Shown piece after piece: positions 36,958 to 47,469 of a DNA stretch of 64,000 bases. The stretch is from JADKAV01 sp037045455. Lineage in GTDB: Bacteria > Actinomycetota > Actinomycetes > S36-B12 > UBA10799. Both the position numbers and the translations under genes were made by a program. The stretch covers positions 1 to 64,000 of the forward strand of contig JBAOIN010000003.1 in NCBI GenBank assembly GCA_037045455.1, read 5' to 3'. The first letter of the stretch is position 1. Each line of letters begins with the position of its first letter. A model generated the notes under the pieces. It was not told where the DNA came from. It worked only from the letters and a program-made list of their open reading frames with translations, and searched no databases.

Positions 36958-38049
36958 GTGCGCGAATACCTGCTCTGCTTCCTGGTGGCAGCAGCGGTCA
37001 CCTACCTGCTGACCCCTCCAGTGCGGGCACTCGCGATCAAAGCCCGGGCAATGGCCGAGGTCCGGGACCGGGACATCCACGCCGCCCCGATCCCGCGCTG
37101 GGGTGGCCTGGCGATGTACTTCGGGTTGCTGGCGGGGTTGCTCGTGGCCAGTCAGCTGCCAGGGATCAGCGTGGTGTTCGACGGCAGCCGACAGCCTTTG
37201 GCGCTGGTCGTCGGATCGACGCTGATCGTGGCACTGGGGCTGCTCGACGACCGCTTCGGTCTCGACGCCCCGACCAAATTCGCCGGGCAGGTGCTGGCGG
37301 CCGGGTCGATGGCGTTCCTCGGCATCCAGATGGTGTGGCTACCGATCGGTGGAACGCTGGTCCTGGACCCGCTGACCAGTGTGTTGCTGACGGTCCTGTT
37401 CGTCGTGCTGACGATCAACGCCGTGAATTTCGTGGACGGCTTGGACGGGCTGGCAGCCGGTATCGTCGGGATCGCGGCGATGGCGTTCTTCGTCTACGCC
37501 TTCCTGCTCAGCGTGCAATTCGGGTTCGACCGGGCAACACTTGCGGCGCTGATCTGCGCACTGCTGGCCGGCGTCTGCATGGGATTCCTGCCGCACAACA
37601 TCAACCCGGCGCGGTTGTTCATGGGTGACACCGGCTCGATGCTGATCGGGCTGCTGCTGGCCGCCAGCGCGATCACCTTGTCCGGGCGGGTCGACCCCAG
37701 CGCTGTACGTGCCGAACTGCTGTTCCCGGCGATCCTGCCGTTGCTGTTGCCGTTGGCCGTGATCGCGGTGCCGTTGATCGACGTGGCGCTGGCCGTCATC
37801 CGCCGCACCCGCCGCGGCCGCAGCCCCTTCGCCCCGGACAAGGAGCACCTGCACCACCGGCTGATCGAACTCGGGCACTCCCAGCGGCGCGCCGTGGGCC
37901 TGATGTACGCCTGGACGGCCCTGATTGCGTTCTCCGCGGTGAGTGTGGCGGTGGTGCCGTGGCCGGTCGCTGCGGTGGTATTCCTCGTCGGCCTCGGCGG
38001 ATTGGCCTTCCTGGTCGGCCGGCCGGTGGGGGCGCTCACCCGGCAGTAG
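36958..38049 (+). CDS. WecA/TagO-like undecaprenyl-phosphate sugar-phosphate transferase
   Basis: 363 residues with about ten membrane segments. Signature motifs of the MraY/WecA superfamily: LLDDRFGLDAPTKFAGQ (DDxxD-like), NFVDGLDGLAAG, NPARLFMGDTGSM and the C-terminal HLHHRLIELGHSQR. It starts polyprenyl-linked cell-wall glycan synthesis by moving a sugar-1-phosphate (usually GlcNAc) to undecaprenyl phosphate. GTG start. The position just before the atp operon is conserved in actinobacteria. Confidence 0.92.
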   Translation: MREYLLCFLVAAAVTYLLTPPVRALAIKARAMAEVRDRDIHAAPIPRWGGLAMYFGLLAGLLVASQLPGISVVFDGSRQPLALVVGSTLIVALGLLDDRFGLDAPTKFAGQVLAAGSMAFLGIQMVWLPIGGTLVLDPLTSVLLTVLFVVLTINAVNFVDGLDGLAAGIVGIAAMAFFVYAFLLSVQFGFDRATLAALICALLAGVCMGFLPHNINPARLFMGDTGSMLIGLLLAASAITLSGRVDPSAVRAELLFPAILPLLLPLAVIAVPLIDVALAVIRRTRRGRSPFAPDKEHLHHRLIELGHSQRRAVGLMYAWTALIAFSAVSVAVVPWPVAAVVFLVGLGGLAFLVGRPVGALTRQ

Positions 38050-38163
38050 GACTCCAGAAGTGCCCCTTTGTTCAATGTGCGCCAACTCCGAACCGGCGAA
38101 AGGTGAACAAGCGGCCGCACGCGACCGATGGGGGCGCGAGCGACGCCAGGTACCCTGAAATCG

Positions 38164-38607
38164 ATGAACGCCTCCCTGCGCAGACCCGTCCTCGGTACCG
38201 CCGCGGTCGGAATCCTGGGCACGGTGATCGGCACGATCGTGGCTGGCGTCCCCGGTTTGATCGCAGGTGTCATGGCCACCGTGGTCGTGCTGTTGTTCTT
38301 CGGGCTGGGCCAACTGGCCGTGCAGAAGGTGCTGGCGAACAACCCGGCACTGGGCCTGAACGCCGCGCTCGGGGTGTACCTGGGACAGATCCTGATCCTC
38401 TTCATCATCCTGCTCGTCCTGCGCAACGCGACGTTCTTCGACACCAAGGTCTTCGCCTCGGTCATCGCTGTGTGCGCTGTGGTCTGGACCGGGTTGATCA
38501 TCGTGGCGCTGTCGGCCAAGCCCGCGGCCTACGTCGAGCCGGAATCGACACTAGGACTCAGCGACGACCCGGAGGTCGTCGAACGGCTGAAGAAGCAGAA
38601 CCCGTGA
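38164..38607 (+). CDS. ATP synthase subunit I-like membrane protein
   Basis: 147 residues with four membrane segments (near 10-30, 33-55, 70-95, 100-125) and a charged C-terminus. Not strongly conserved, but the place directly before the ATP synthase genes and the four-helix layout fit AtpI, an assembly or ion-supply factor for the c-ring. The 115-bp gap before it contains CTTTGTTCA and TGAACAAG arms around 26 bases. Confidence 0.65.
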   Translation: MNASLRRPVLGTAAVGILGTVIGTIVAGVPGLIAGVMATVVVLLFFGLGQLAVQKVLANNPALGLNAALGVYLGQILILFIILLVLRNATFFDTKVFASVIAVCAVVWTGLIIVALSAKPAAYVEPESTLGLSDDPEVVERLKKQNP

Positions 38608-38646
38608 TCGGCCGCCGAGAGCCGGGCTGGTAGGTTGAGCGCGAAC

Positions 38647-38886
38647 ATGAAAGCTCCAATGGACGTCGACCGCCAAGCCCCGAACGTCGCATGGACGGCG
38701 CTCAACAACCTGGTTGCCGGCATCCTGGTCTATGGGGGTCTGGGCTACCTGATCGGGCTGTACTTCGGGAAATCCCAGGTCGGATTGGCCATCGGAGCGG
38801 TGTTCGGGTTGGCGGCGAGCACGGTGTTGGTGTTCTACCGCCTGCGGCATTTGGACAGCGGTTCGCAACCACAGCGGGAGGCGTAG
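38647..38886 (+). CDS. AtpZ/AtpI-like small membrane protein
   Basis: 79 residues from the ATG at 38647, with two membrane segments separated by a short Gly-containing turn (VYGGLGYLIGLYFGKSQVGL). The pattern matches the small F0F1-ATPase-associated AtpZ family. Its TAG stop shares one base with the GTG of atpB. Confidence 0.7.
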   Translation: MKAPMDVDRQAPNVAWTALNNLVAGILVYGGLGYLIGLYFGKSQVGLAIGAVFGLAASTVLVFYRLRHLDSGSQPQREA

Positions 38887-39692
38887 TGCAGGGCGCATTG
38901 ATACCGATGTCCGAGGTAGAGCCCGGCTGCCACCTGAACAGTGGCTGCGCCTTCCCGGCGCCCGATGCCTCCATCTTCGAGTTCGATGCCTACTTCGGGC
39001 AGTGGACCAAGCCCGTCATCCTGCTCGTGCTCGGCTCCCTGATCATCATCGTTTTCTTCCTGATCGCGTTCCGTAAGCCCAAGCTCATCCCGACCAAGCT
39101 GCAGAGCATCGGGGAGATGGGCTACCTGTTCATCCGTGACGGCATCGGCCGCGAGGTGATCGGCAAGGACGGCGACCGGTTCGTTCCGCTGCTGTTCACG
39201 ATCTTCTTCTTCGTCTGGATCGGCAATCTGTGGGGAGTCATCCCCGGAGCACAGTTCCCGGTCAACTCCCGCTTCGCGTTCCCGGTCGGTCTGGCCATCG
39301 TCGTGTGGTGCATCTACATGTACCTCGGCATCCGCCACCAGGGCCCGGTCAAGTTCTTCACCACCATGATGTTCCCGCCCGGTCTGCCCAAGCCGATCTA
39401 CCTGATCCTGGCTCCGATCGAGCTGATCTCCAACGTGCTGGTCCGCCCGGTCACGCTGTCCATCCGGTTGTTCGCCAACATGTTCGCCGGCCACCTGCTG
39501 CTGACTGTGTTCACCGTGGGTGCGTTCTACCTGGCAAGCCCGTCGGTGATCGGCATCCTGGGCTCGGCCACGTCCTTCGTGATGACTGTGATCTTCACGG
39601 GATTTGAGGCCTTCATCCAGGCATTGCAGGCCTACATCTTCACGCTCCTGACCGCCGTGTACATCGCCGGATCCCTGCACGCCGAGCACTAG
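38886..39692 (+). CDS. atpB: ATP synthase subunit a
   Basis: 268 residues, the proton-channel subunit of F0. The essential Arg lies in LSIRLFANMFAGHLLLTVF; several membrane segments and the C-terminal GFEAFIQALQAYIFTLLT are typical. The GTG at 38886 is preferred because GGGAGG lies 4-5 bases upstream; ATG at 38907 is the alternative. Confidence 0.95.
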   Translation: MQGALIPMSEVEPGCHLNSGCAFPAPDASIFEFDAYFGQWTKPVILLVLGSLIIIVFFLIAFRKPKLIPTKLQSIGEMGYLFIRDGIGREVIGKDGDRFVPLLFTIFFFVWIGNLWGVIPGAQFPVNSRFAFPVGLAIVVWCIYMYLGIRHQGPVKFFTTMMFPPGLPKPIYLILAPIELISNVLVRPVTLSIRLFANMFAGHLLLTVFTVGAFYLASPSVIGILGSATSFVMTVIFTGFEAFIQALQAYIFTLLTAVYIAGSLHAEH

Positions 39693-39719
39693 AGACCACA
39701 ACCGAAAACACACAGACGT

Positions 39720-39736
39720 ACCCCCGACCAGGGGGT
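39720..39736 (+). promoter_or_regulatory. Intercistronic hairpin before atpE
   Basis: ACCCCC-GACCA-GGGGGT, a perfect 6-bp stem in the 66-bp atpB-atpE gap, 22 bp before the atpE ATG and just ahead of its GAGGAGAAGGA ribosome site. It may help set the high c-subunit output. Confidence 0.5.
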
Positions 39737-39758
39737 CCGAGAGGAGAAGGAACCGACC

Positions 39759-39995
39759 ATGGTTGATCTGCTTGCCGATGTGACCATCAGCGGCTCGCTG
39801 GGAAGTATCGGATACGGCCTGGCCGCCATTGGCCCGGGTGTAGGTATTGGCATCATCTTCGGTAACGGTGTGCAGGCCATCGCACGCCAGCCCGAGGCGT
39901 ACGGCGTCATCCGCCAGAACATGATTCTCGGATTCGCCCTGGCCGAGGCGCTGGCTCTGCTGGGCTTCGTGGCCCCGTTCGTCTTCGGCACCTGA
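39759..39995 (+). CDS. atpE: ATP synthase subunit c
   Basis: 78 residues forming two helices: the first with GPGVGIGIIFG packing glycines, a polar loop ARQPEAYG, and the second with the ion-binding Glu in FALAEALALLG. The residue after Glu is Ala and no Na+-type Gln/Ser-Thr set is seen, so a proton ring is likely. A very strong ribosome site fits the high copy number. Confidence 0.97.
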   Translation: MVDLLADVTISGSLGSIGYGLAAIGPGVGIGIIFGNGVQAIARQPEAYGVIRQNMILGFALAEALALLGFVAPFVFGT

Positions 39996-40005
39996 GGATC
40001 CCCAC

Positions 40006-40554
40006 ATGACCTGGCTGCTGGCCGCCGAAGAAGGCGGTAGCAACGTCCTTCGCATCCCGATGTTCGAGTTCGTCATCGGGCTGGTTGCGTTTGCCATTGT
40101 GTTCGGGACGCTTGCCAAGTTCGCGCTGCCCAAGATCAAGCAGACGCTCGACGAGCGCGCCGACGCGATCGAGGGTGGCATCAAGCGTGCCGAGGAGGCG
40201 CAGGCGCAGGCCCAGCAGACCCTGGAGCAGTACCAGGAGCAGATGGCCGCCGCCCGCGCCGAGGTCGCCGAGATTCGTCAGCAGGCTGAGGCCGAGCGGG
40301 CGACGGTGATGGAGGAGGCTCGCAAGGCCGCCGAGGCGCAAGCGCAGCAGATCGCTGCGAACGCGACCGCTCAGATCGAGGCCGAGAAGGCCAAGGCGTT
40401 GGCCGACCTGCGCAAGTCCATGGGCGGGGTCGCCACCGATCTCGCCGGGCGCATCGTGGGGGAGTCGATGAGCGACGACGAGCGCGCCCGCGGCGTGGTC
40501 GACCGGTTCATCGCTGAACTCGAGCAGGCCAGCGCACAGGGCGGAGATAACTGA
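40006..40554 (+). CDS. atpF: ATP synthase subunit b
   Basis: 182 residues: one N-terminal membrane helix (FEFVIGLVAFAIVFGTLAKF), then a long Ala/Gln/Glu-rich coiled coil forming the peripheral stalk. Starts 10 bp after atpE; its TGA shares one base with the atpH ATG. Confidence 0.95.
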   Translation: MTWLLAAEEGGSNVLRIPMFEFVIGLVAFAIVFGTLAKFALPKIKQTLDERADAIEGGIKRAEEAQAQAQQTLEQYQEQMAAARAEVAEIRQQAEAERATVMEEARKAAEAQAQQIAANATAQIEAEKAKALADLRKSMGGVATDLAGRIVGESMSDDERARGVVDRFIAELEQASAQGGDN

Positions 40555-41372
40555 TGATCGGGGCCAGTCGCACGTCACGGGCAGCGGTACGGGAGTCCGT
40601 GGACACCCGCTTCGACGCCGCCGATGCCGATGCTCTGGCCGCCGACGGTCAGTCCCTGCTGTCCTTCGCCGGTCTGCTCGGTCGTGAGCGCACCCTGCGT
40701 GCCACCCTGGCCGATCCGGCTTTGGACGCAGGTGCCAAGCGTGGCCTGCTGGACCGGCTGCTCGGGTCCCGGGTTCCGGGCTCGGCAGTCGACCTCATCG
40801 CGCAGGTCGTCGAGCAACGGTGGTCCACTGATCGCGACATGATCGACGTGCTCGCCGAGGCGGGCCAGAGTTTGCTGCTGATGTCGGCGGAGAAGCACGG
40901 CCGGCTCGACCGGGTGGAGGACGAGATCTTCCGCTTCGGCCGGACCATCGACGCCAACCCCGACCTGCAAATGGCGCTCACCAACCCGGCGCTGGACTCA
41001 GCCACCAAGGCTGGCATCACCGGCCAGTTGCTCGAGGGCAAAGCGGATCCGCTGACCGTGACCCTTCTCCAAACCTCCACGGCCGAACTGCACGGACGCC
41101 CCGTGCAGACCGCAGTCGGCGACCTCAGCGCCCTGGCCGCGCAACGCCGCGGCCGTGTGGTAGCCGAGGTCCGCAGTGCCATCCCGCTGACCGACGAGCA
41201 ATCGCAGCGCCTGCGTGATGCGCTCGGTCGCATCCACCACCGGGACGTCCAGCTCAACGTCACCATCGACCCCAGCGTCGTGGGCGGCTTGGAGGTCCGC
41301 GTCGGCGACGACGTCATCGACGGCACCCTGTCCACCCGCATCGAGGCGGCGCGCCGCCGGCTCACCCACTGA
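40554..41372 (+). CDS. atpH: ATP synthase subunit delta
   Basis: 272 residues, the long actinobacterial form. The conserved OSCP/delta C-terminal region (VVAEVRSAIPLTDEQSQRL, then VGGLEVRVGDDVIDGTLSTR) is intact. It joins the peripheral stalk to the alpha3beta3 head. Confidence 0.95.
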   Translation: MIGASRTSRAAVRESVDTRFDAADADALAADGQSLLSFAGLLGRERTLRATLADPALDAGAKRGLLDRLLGSRVPGSAVDLIAQVVEQRWSTDRDMIDVLAEAGQSLLLMSAEKHGRLDRVEDEIFRFGRTIDANPDLQMALTNPALDSATKAGITGQLLEGKADPLTVTLLQTSTAELHGRPVQTAVGDLSALAAQRRGRVVAEVRSAIPLTDEQSQRLRDALGRIHHRDVQLNVTIDPSVVGGLEVRVGDDVIDGTLSTRIEAARRRLTH

Positions 41373-41398
41373 ACCTCCCAACGAAAGAGGCACGAAAC

Positions 41399-43042
<1,644 letters not shown>

Positions 43043-43045
43043 CCC

Positions 43046-43990
43046 ATGGGTGCTCAACTTCGCGTCTTCCGTCGCCGGATCCGCTCGGTCCAGGCGACGA
43101 AGAAGATCACCAAAGCCATGGAGCTGATCGCGTCCTCCCGGATCGTGAAAGCGCAGGCCGCGGTGCAGGCCTCCGAGCCGTACGCGCGGGAGTTGCTGCG
43201 TGCGGTCGGCCTGGCGGCCTCGCACACCAAGGGCAAGCACCCGCTGACCGCGCAGGCTCGCGTGCAGCAGCGCGCTGCCATGCTGCTGATCACCGCCGAC
43301 CGCGGCCTGGCCGGTGCCTACTCGGTCAACGCCATCCGCGAGGGGGAGCGGCTGATCGAGCTGATGCACACCGAGCGGAACATGGAGGTGGCCCCGTTCA
43401 TCGTCGGACGCAAGGGCCTGGCCTTCTACAACTTCCGTGAGCGCGAGGTCGAGGACTCGTGGACCGGCTTCACCGACGCCCCGACCTACGAGGACGCCAA
43501 GCCGATCGCGAAGGCGCTGCTGGACAAGTTCCTGCTGCGCACCGAGGACGGCGGCGCTGACGAGATCCACATCGTGTACACCCGGTATTGGAACCGCGGC
43601 CGGCAAGAGGTGCAGGTTCTGCGGATCCTGCCCCTGGAAATCGTCGAAGAAGTTGTGGACACCTCCGAGTCCCACATCACCGGCGGCGACGACGCCGGTG
43701 GCACCCCGGTCTTCCCGCTGTACGACTTCGAGCCGAGTCCCGAAGAGGTGCTCGACGCGCTGCTGCCCAAGTACGTGGAGTACCTGGTGTACGCCGCGCT
43801 GCTGCAGTCGGCTGCCAGCGAGCACGCCGCCCGGCAGCGGGCGATGTCCTCGGCCACCGACAACGCCGACGAACTGATCAAATCCCTTACCCGTCAAGCC
43901 AACCAGGCCCGTCAGGCCGAGATCACCCAGGAAATCAGCGAGATCGTCGGTGGTGCCGACGCGCTGGCCTCCGCAACAGCAGGGAGCTGA
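43046..43990 (+). CDS. atpG: ATP synthase subunit gamma
   Basis: 314 residues, the rotor shaft. N-terminal RRIRSVQATKKITKAMELI and C-terminal NQARQAEITQEISEIVGGA are the paired helices of the coiled coil; ITADRGLAGAYS is conserved. It starts 3 bp after atpA. Confidence 0.97.
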   Translation: MGAQLRVFRRRIRSVQATKKITKAMELIASSRIVKAQAAVQASEPYARELLRAVGLAASHTKGKHPLTAQARVQQRAAMLLITADRGLAGAYSVNAIREGERLIELMHTERNMEVAPFIVGRKGLAFYNFREREVEDSWTGFTDAPTYEDAKPIAKALLDKFLLRTEDGGADEIHIVYTRYWNRGRQEVQVLRILPLEIVEEVVDTSESHITGGDDAGGTPVFPLYDFEPSPEEVLDALLPKYVEYLVYAALLQSAASEHAARQRAMSSATDNADELIKSLTRQANQARQAEITQEISEIVGGADALASATAGS

Positions 43991-43995
43991 AACCC

Positions 43996-45446
43996 ATGAC
44001 CGCGACTCAAGAGTCTGTCGGCACCGTCACCGGCCGCGTGGCCCGTGTGACCGGTCCGGTCGTCGACGTCGAGTTCCCGGCCGAGCAGATGCCGGAACTG
44101 TTCAACGCGCTGACCGTGGACGTGACGTTCGACGCCGGTGAGGGCAACGTCGATCACCGCATCCTCACCCTCGAGGTCGCCCAGCACATCGGCGACAACA
44201 TGGTGCGCGCCATTTCGATGCAGCCCACCGATGGCCTGACCCGCGGTGCCGAGGTGGTCGACACCGGCGAGGCGATCAGCGTTCCGGTCGGCGACACCAC
44301 GCTCGGCCACGTGTGGAACACCCTGGGCAAGCCGCTGGACGTCGAGGAGTCCTCGCTGCAGATCACCGAGCGCCGGCCGATCCACGCTCCGGCCCCGACG
44401 TTTGACCAGCTGGAGTCCAAGACCGAGGTGTTCTGGACGGGCATCAAGGTCATCGACCTGCTCACCCCGTACGTCAAGGGTGGCAAGATCGGCCTGTTCG
44501 GCGGTGCTGGTGTGGGCAAGACCGTTCTGATCCAAGAGATGATCTACCGGGTCGCCGAGAACTTCAGCGGTGTGTCGGTGTTCGCCGGTGTCGGCGAGCG
44601 CACCCGTGAGGGCAACGACCTGTTCCTGGAGATGACCGAGTCCGGCGTCATCAACAAGACCGCCCTGGTCTTCGGCCAGATGGATGAGCCGCCCGGCACC
44701 CGTCTGCGCGTCGCCCTGACCGCGCTCACCATGGCCGAGTACTTCCGCGACGTGCAGAAGCAGGACGTGCTGCTGTTCATCGACAACATCTTCCGGTTCA
44801 CGCAGGCCGGGTTCCGAGGTGTCCACGCTGCTGGGCCGGATGCCGTCCGCGGTGGGTTACCAGCCGACGCTGGCCGACGAGATGGGTCAGCTGCAGGAGC
44901 GGATCACCTCGACGCGTGGTCACTCGATCACCTCGCTGCAGGCGATCTACGTGCCCGCCGACGACCTGACCGACCCGGCGCCGGCGACTACGTTCGCCCA
45001 CCTCGACGCGACGACCACGCTGAGCCGTCCGATTTCCGAGCTGGGAATCTACCCGGCCGTGGACCCGCTGGACTCGACCTCCCGGATCCTGGACCCGCGC
45101 TACATCGGCGACGAGCACTACGCCGTGGCCGCCCGGGTCAAGGAGATCCTGCAGCGCTACAAGGACCTGCAGGACATCATCGCGATCCTCGGTATCGACG
45201 AGCTCTCCGAAGAGGACAAGATCCTGGTCAACCGGGCCCGCCGGATCCAGCGGTTCCTGAGCCAGAACATGTTCGTGGCCGAGGCCTTCACCGGCCAGCC
45301 CGGGTCGTTCGTGCCGGTCGAGGAGACCATCGCGCAGCTTCAAGGCGCTGGCCGACGGCGACTACGACCACATCCCGGAGCAGGCGTTCTTCATGTGTGG
45401 TGGCATCGAGGACGTCGAGCGCAAGGCCGCGGAGCTGGGCAAGTAA
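43996..45446 (+). CDS. atpD: ATP synthase subunit beta (two frameshifts)
   Basis: The catalytic subunit, about 483 residues after repair. Walker A GGAGVGKTVLIQEM, GERTREGNDL, Walker B VLLFIDNIFRFTQAG and the C-terminal EQAFFMCGGIEDVERKA are present. The frame breaks near 44813, where deleting one t gives FTQAGSEVSTLLGRM, and near 45338, where deleting one c gives EETIASFKALADG. Since this gene is essential and single-copy in a full atp operon, both shifts are probably sequence errors. Confidence 0.94.
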
Positions 45447-45448
45447 CC

Positions 45449-45830
45449 ATGGCGACCCTGAACGTGGCGATGGTGTCCACGCGACGCAACGTCTGGGAAG
45501 GCGAGGCATCGCTGGTGGTCCTGCGCACCCTGGACGGGGAGGTCGGGATCATGCCCGGCCACTCCCCGTTGCTGGGGATGCTCGCCGACGGGCCGCTGTT
45601 GATCCGCCCGGTCGAGGGTGAGGACGTCCGTGCGTACGTGCACGAGGGCTTCGTCACCGTTGATGGTAATCGGACGTGATCGTGCTGGCCGAGTGGTTGG
45701 AACTCGCTTCGGAGATCGACGTGCGGGAGGCCGAGCAGGACCTGGAGGCCGCCCGCAACGCCGGGCACGCACTGCCGAGGTGCGCAAGCAGGAAGGCCGG
45801 CTGCAGGTCGCGGTGGGCCCGCACCACTAA
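45449..45830 (+). CDS. atpC: ATP synthase subunit epsilon (two frameshifts)
   Basis: The N-terminal beta-sandwich is complete (VWEGEASLVVLRTLDGEVGI, MPGHSPLLGML). The frame breaks near 45675 (GNRT, then VIVLAEWLELASEIDVREAE) and again near 45770 (AARNAG, then AEVRKQEGRLQVAVGPHH). After repair about 126 residues, normal for epsilon. Last gene of the atp operon; no clear terminator follows, but a family I repeat begins 33 bp after the stop. Confidence 0.9.
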
Positions 45831-45862
45831 CCGCCCGAGGTCCGCACCACTCACTCGTCCCC

Positions 45863-45919
45863 GCGTTTTGTCGCATTGTCGTCGTTAACTTCGGCGTGTC
45901 GTGACAACTTCGCGACAGA
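45863..45919. repeat. Family I palindromic repeat, copy C (internally deleted)
   Basis: GTTTTGTCGCATTGTCGTCG, core TTCGGCGTGTCG, then directly TGACAACTTCGCGACAG. It lacks about 20 bases of the middle present in copies A, B, D and E. It lies between atpC and the 3' end of the AbiEi/DUF559-type gene. Confidence 0.75.
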
Positions 45920-45921
45920 AG

Positions 45922-46779
45922 TCAGGGGCGCCACCCCTGCTGTCGCAGGGCTTCGCTCACGAAACCCACTGCCACGTGGATTCTGCGGGTCATCTCCTTG
46001 GTGATCACAACGTGCCGCCAGCCGTGCGCTGCATAGTCATTGCGCGTGGCCGCGTCCTGGTGCCGTTGGCGGCCCTGGTCGTGATGCTCACCGTCGTAAT
46101 CAGCGATGACTCGGAAAGGTTCCCACACGAAGTCCCCGCATCCCAGCCACGCGCCCTGCTCGATGATGTCCTTGTTCAACTCGGGCCTGGGCAGGCCCGC
46201 TTGTATCATGGCTACCCGGAACAGCGACTCCTGCGCCGAAGCGCTGCCCGGATCGGCGAGCTCCGCGGCTTTCGACAATGATCGCGCATGACGCACACCT
46301 GATGTGTCCAGCAGTTCCTCGCGGGTACAGTGCCGCCGCCGGAGCAGAACGTCAGCTATTGCCACGAGATCCGGCACCGACAGCGAACCCGCCAGGTCTT
46401 GCCACGTGCGCAGACCGTCGGTGACGCGCATACCCTTGTGCACGATCACCGAGTGAGCAATCTCGCGACTGTGCCACGTGATTCCCTGTCTGGATCCTCT
46501 GGCCTTGCCAGGCGGCACGGTGACGTGAAAGGGCCGGGGCTCGATCTTCGGCAAGGGCAGGTCCAAGATCTTCGCGGCGGTCGTGTGCGAGAAGACAGCG
46601 TGGGGAGCCAGCAGCAATGCGTAGGCATCCAACTCCGCCTGCCAGCCAATCTGCTCGGTGCGAACCCCACGTGTGGGTTTGTCCAGACCGGCGAGTTGGA
46701 TTTGGCGGTACGACATCCCGCCACCGCCAGCGCGGGAAACTGTGAAAGGGCCCATGGCGCAACCCAAACCGGAATTCAT
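45922..46779 (-). CDS. AbiEi-like/DUF559-type protein with predicted Vsr-like nuclease fold
   Basis: 285 residues from 46779 (ATG 46755 or 46716 are alternatives). The middle resembles AbiEi-type regulators common in actinobacteria (SHTTAAKILDLPLP, TDGLRTWQDLAGSLSVPDLV, IADVLLRRRHCTREEL). The C-terminus (RVIADYDGEHHDQGRQRHQD, then DYAAHGWRHVVIT) has the DUF559/Vsr-like PD-(D/E)xK pattern. No toxin gene is adjacent. The gene is flanked by two family I repeats in the same orientation (copies C and D), only 2 and 42 bp from its ends, suggesting it arrived or moves as a unit, which is inference. Confidence 0.7.
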   Translation of the reverse strand: MNSGLGCAMGPFTVSRAGGGGMSYRQIQLAGLDKPTRGVRTEQIGWQAELDAYALLLAPHAVFSHTTAAKILDLPLPKIEPRPFHVTVPPGKARGSRQGITWHSREIAHSVIVHKGMRVTDGLRTWQDLAGSLSVPDLVAIADVLLRRRHCTREELLDTSGVRHARSLSKAAELADPGSASAQESLFRVAMIQAGLPRPELNKDIIEQGAWLGCGDFVWEPFRVIADYDGEHHDQGRQRHQDAATRNDYAAHGWRHVVITKEMTRRIHVAVGFVSEALRQQGWRP

Positions 46780-46823
46780 ATGGGCAGACGCGTTTGGTGC
46801 GGATCTGTGGACCGAGCCGTCCG

Positions 46824-46902
46824 GTTTTGTTGCGTTGTTGGCGTCAACTGCGGCGTGTCGGGCCGACTTCGCAACAATGCGGTCAACTTCGCAACAAAAC
46901 CC
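46824..46902. repeat. Family I palindromic repeat, copy D
   Basis: GTTTTGTTGCGTTGTTGGCG, core TGCGGCGTGTCG, CCGACTTCGCAACAATGCGG, and CAACTTCGCAACAAAACC. The outermost GGTTTTGTTGCG/CGCAACAAAACC arms are perfect 12-bp complements, the best-preserved ends of the family. It abuts the pduO stop. Confidence 0.8.
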
Positions 46903-47460
46903 CTAGCGCTCGCCGCCCGGCACCCACAGCACATCGCCACCCGGGTTGCACACCCGCGCCAGGATGAACAGCAGGTCGCTTAAACGATTCAAGTAGTGCG
47001 CGGTCATGTCGTTCATCGAGTCGCCGTATTCGCCGAACGCCCGCCACGTGGCCCGTTCAGCCCGGCGGGCTACCGTGCGGGCAACGTGCAACAGGGCCGA
47101 CGCCGGCGTCCCCCCGGGGAGGATGAACGAGCGCAGGTTCGGCAGGTCGGCGTTGAACCGGTCGCAGTCGGCCTCCAACGCATCGACGTAATCCTGGGTC
47201 ACGCGCAACCCCTTCGCCGGCAGCGGCGTGCACAGATCGGCGCCCACGTCGAACAGCTCGTTTTGCACCCGCGACAGCACCTCGACCACCTCGGCCGGCG
47301 GCTCACCCAGCGCGAGCACCACGCCGATCGCACTGTTCGCCTCGTCCACGTCGGCGTAGGCCTCCAATCGCAAATCGGTCTTGGAGGTCCGCGAGAAGTC
47401 ACCGAGCGCGGTCGAACCGTCGTCGCCGGTCCGGGTGTAGATCCGGGTCAGGTTCACCAT
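46903..47460 (-). CDS. Cob(I)alamin adenosyltransferase, PduO type
   Basis: 185 residues. Motifs TRIYTRTGDDGSTALGD (ATP/N-terminal loop), DVDEANSAIGV, NELFDVGADL, FILPGGTPASALLHVAR and the C-terminal LNRLSDLLFILAR are typical. It makes adenosylcobalamin for B12-dependent enzymes. A position beside the ATP synthase operon is common in actinobacteria. Confidence 0.95.
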   Translation of the reverse strand: MVNLTRIYTRTGDDGSTALGDFSRTSKTDLRLEAYADVDEANSAIGVVLALGEPPAEVVEVLSRVQNELFDVGADLCTPLPAKGLRVTQDYVDALEADCDRFNADLPNLRSFILPGGTPASALLHVARTVARRAERATWRAFGEYGDSMNDMTAHYLNRLSDLLFILARVCNPGGDVLWVPGGER

Positions 47461-47469
47461 GCCTTGACT

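Noticed and set aside
45922..46779. A complete type IV toxin-antitoxin system
   Set aside because: Only an AbiEi-like/DUF559-type gene is present; no AbiEii-type nucleotidyltransferase gene is adjacent.
45863..46902. A CRISPR array or insertion sequence from the repeats around the AbiEi-like gene
   Set aside because: Repeats are ~75 bp, only two are near each other, there are no regular spacers, and no cas gene or transposase is present.
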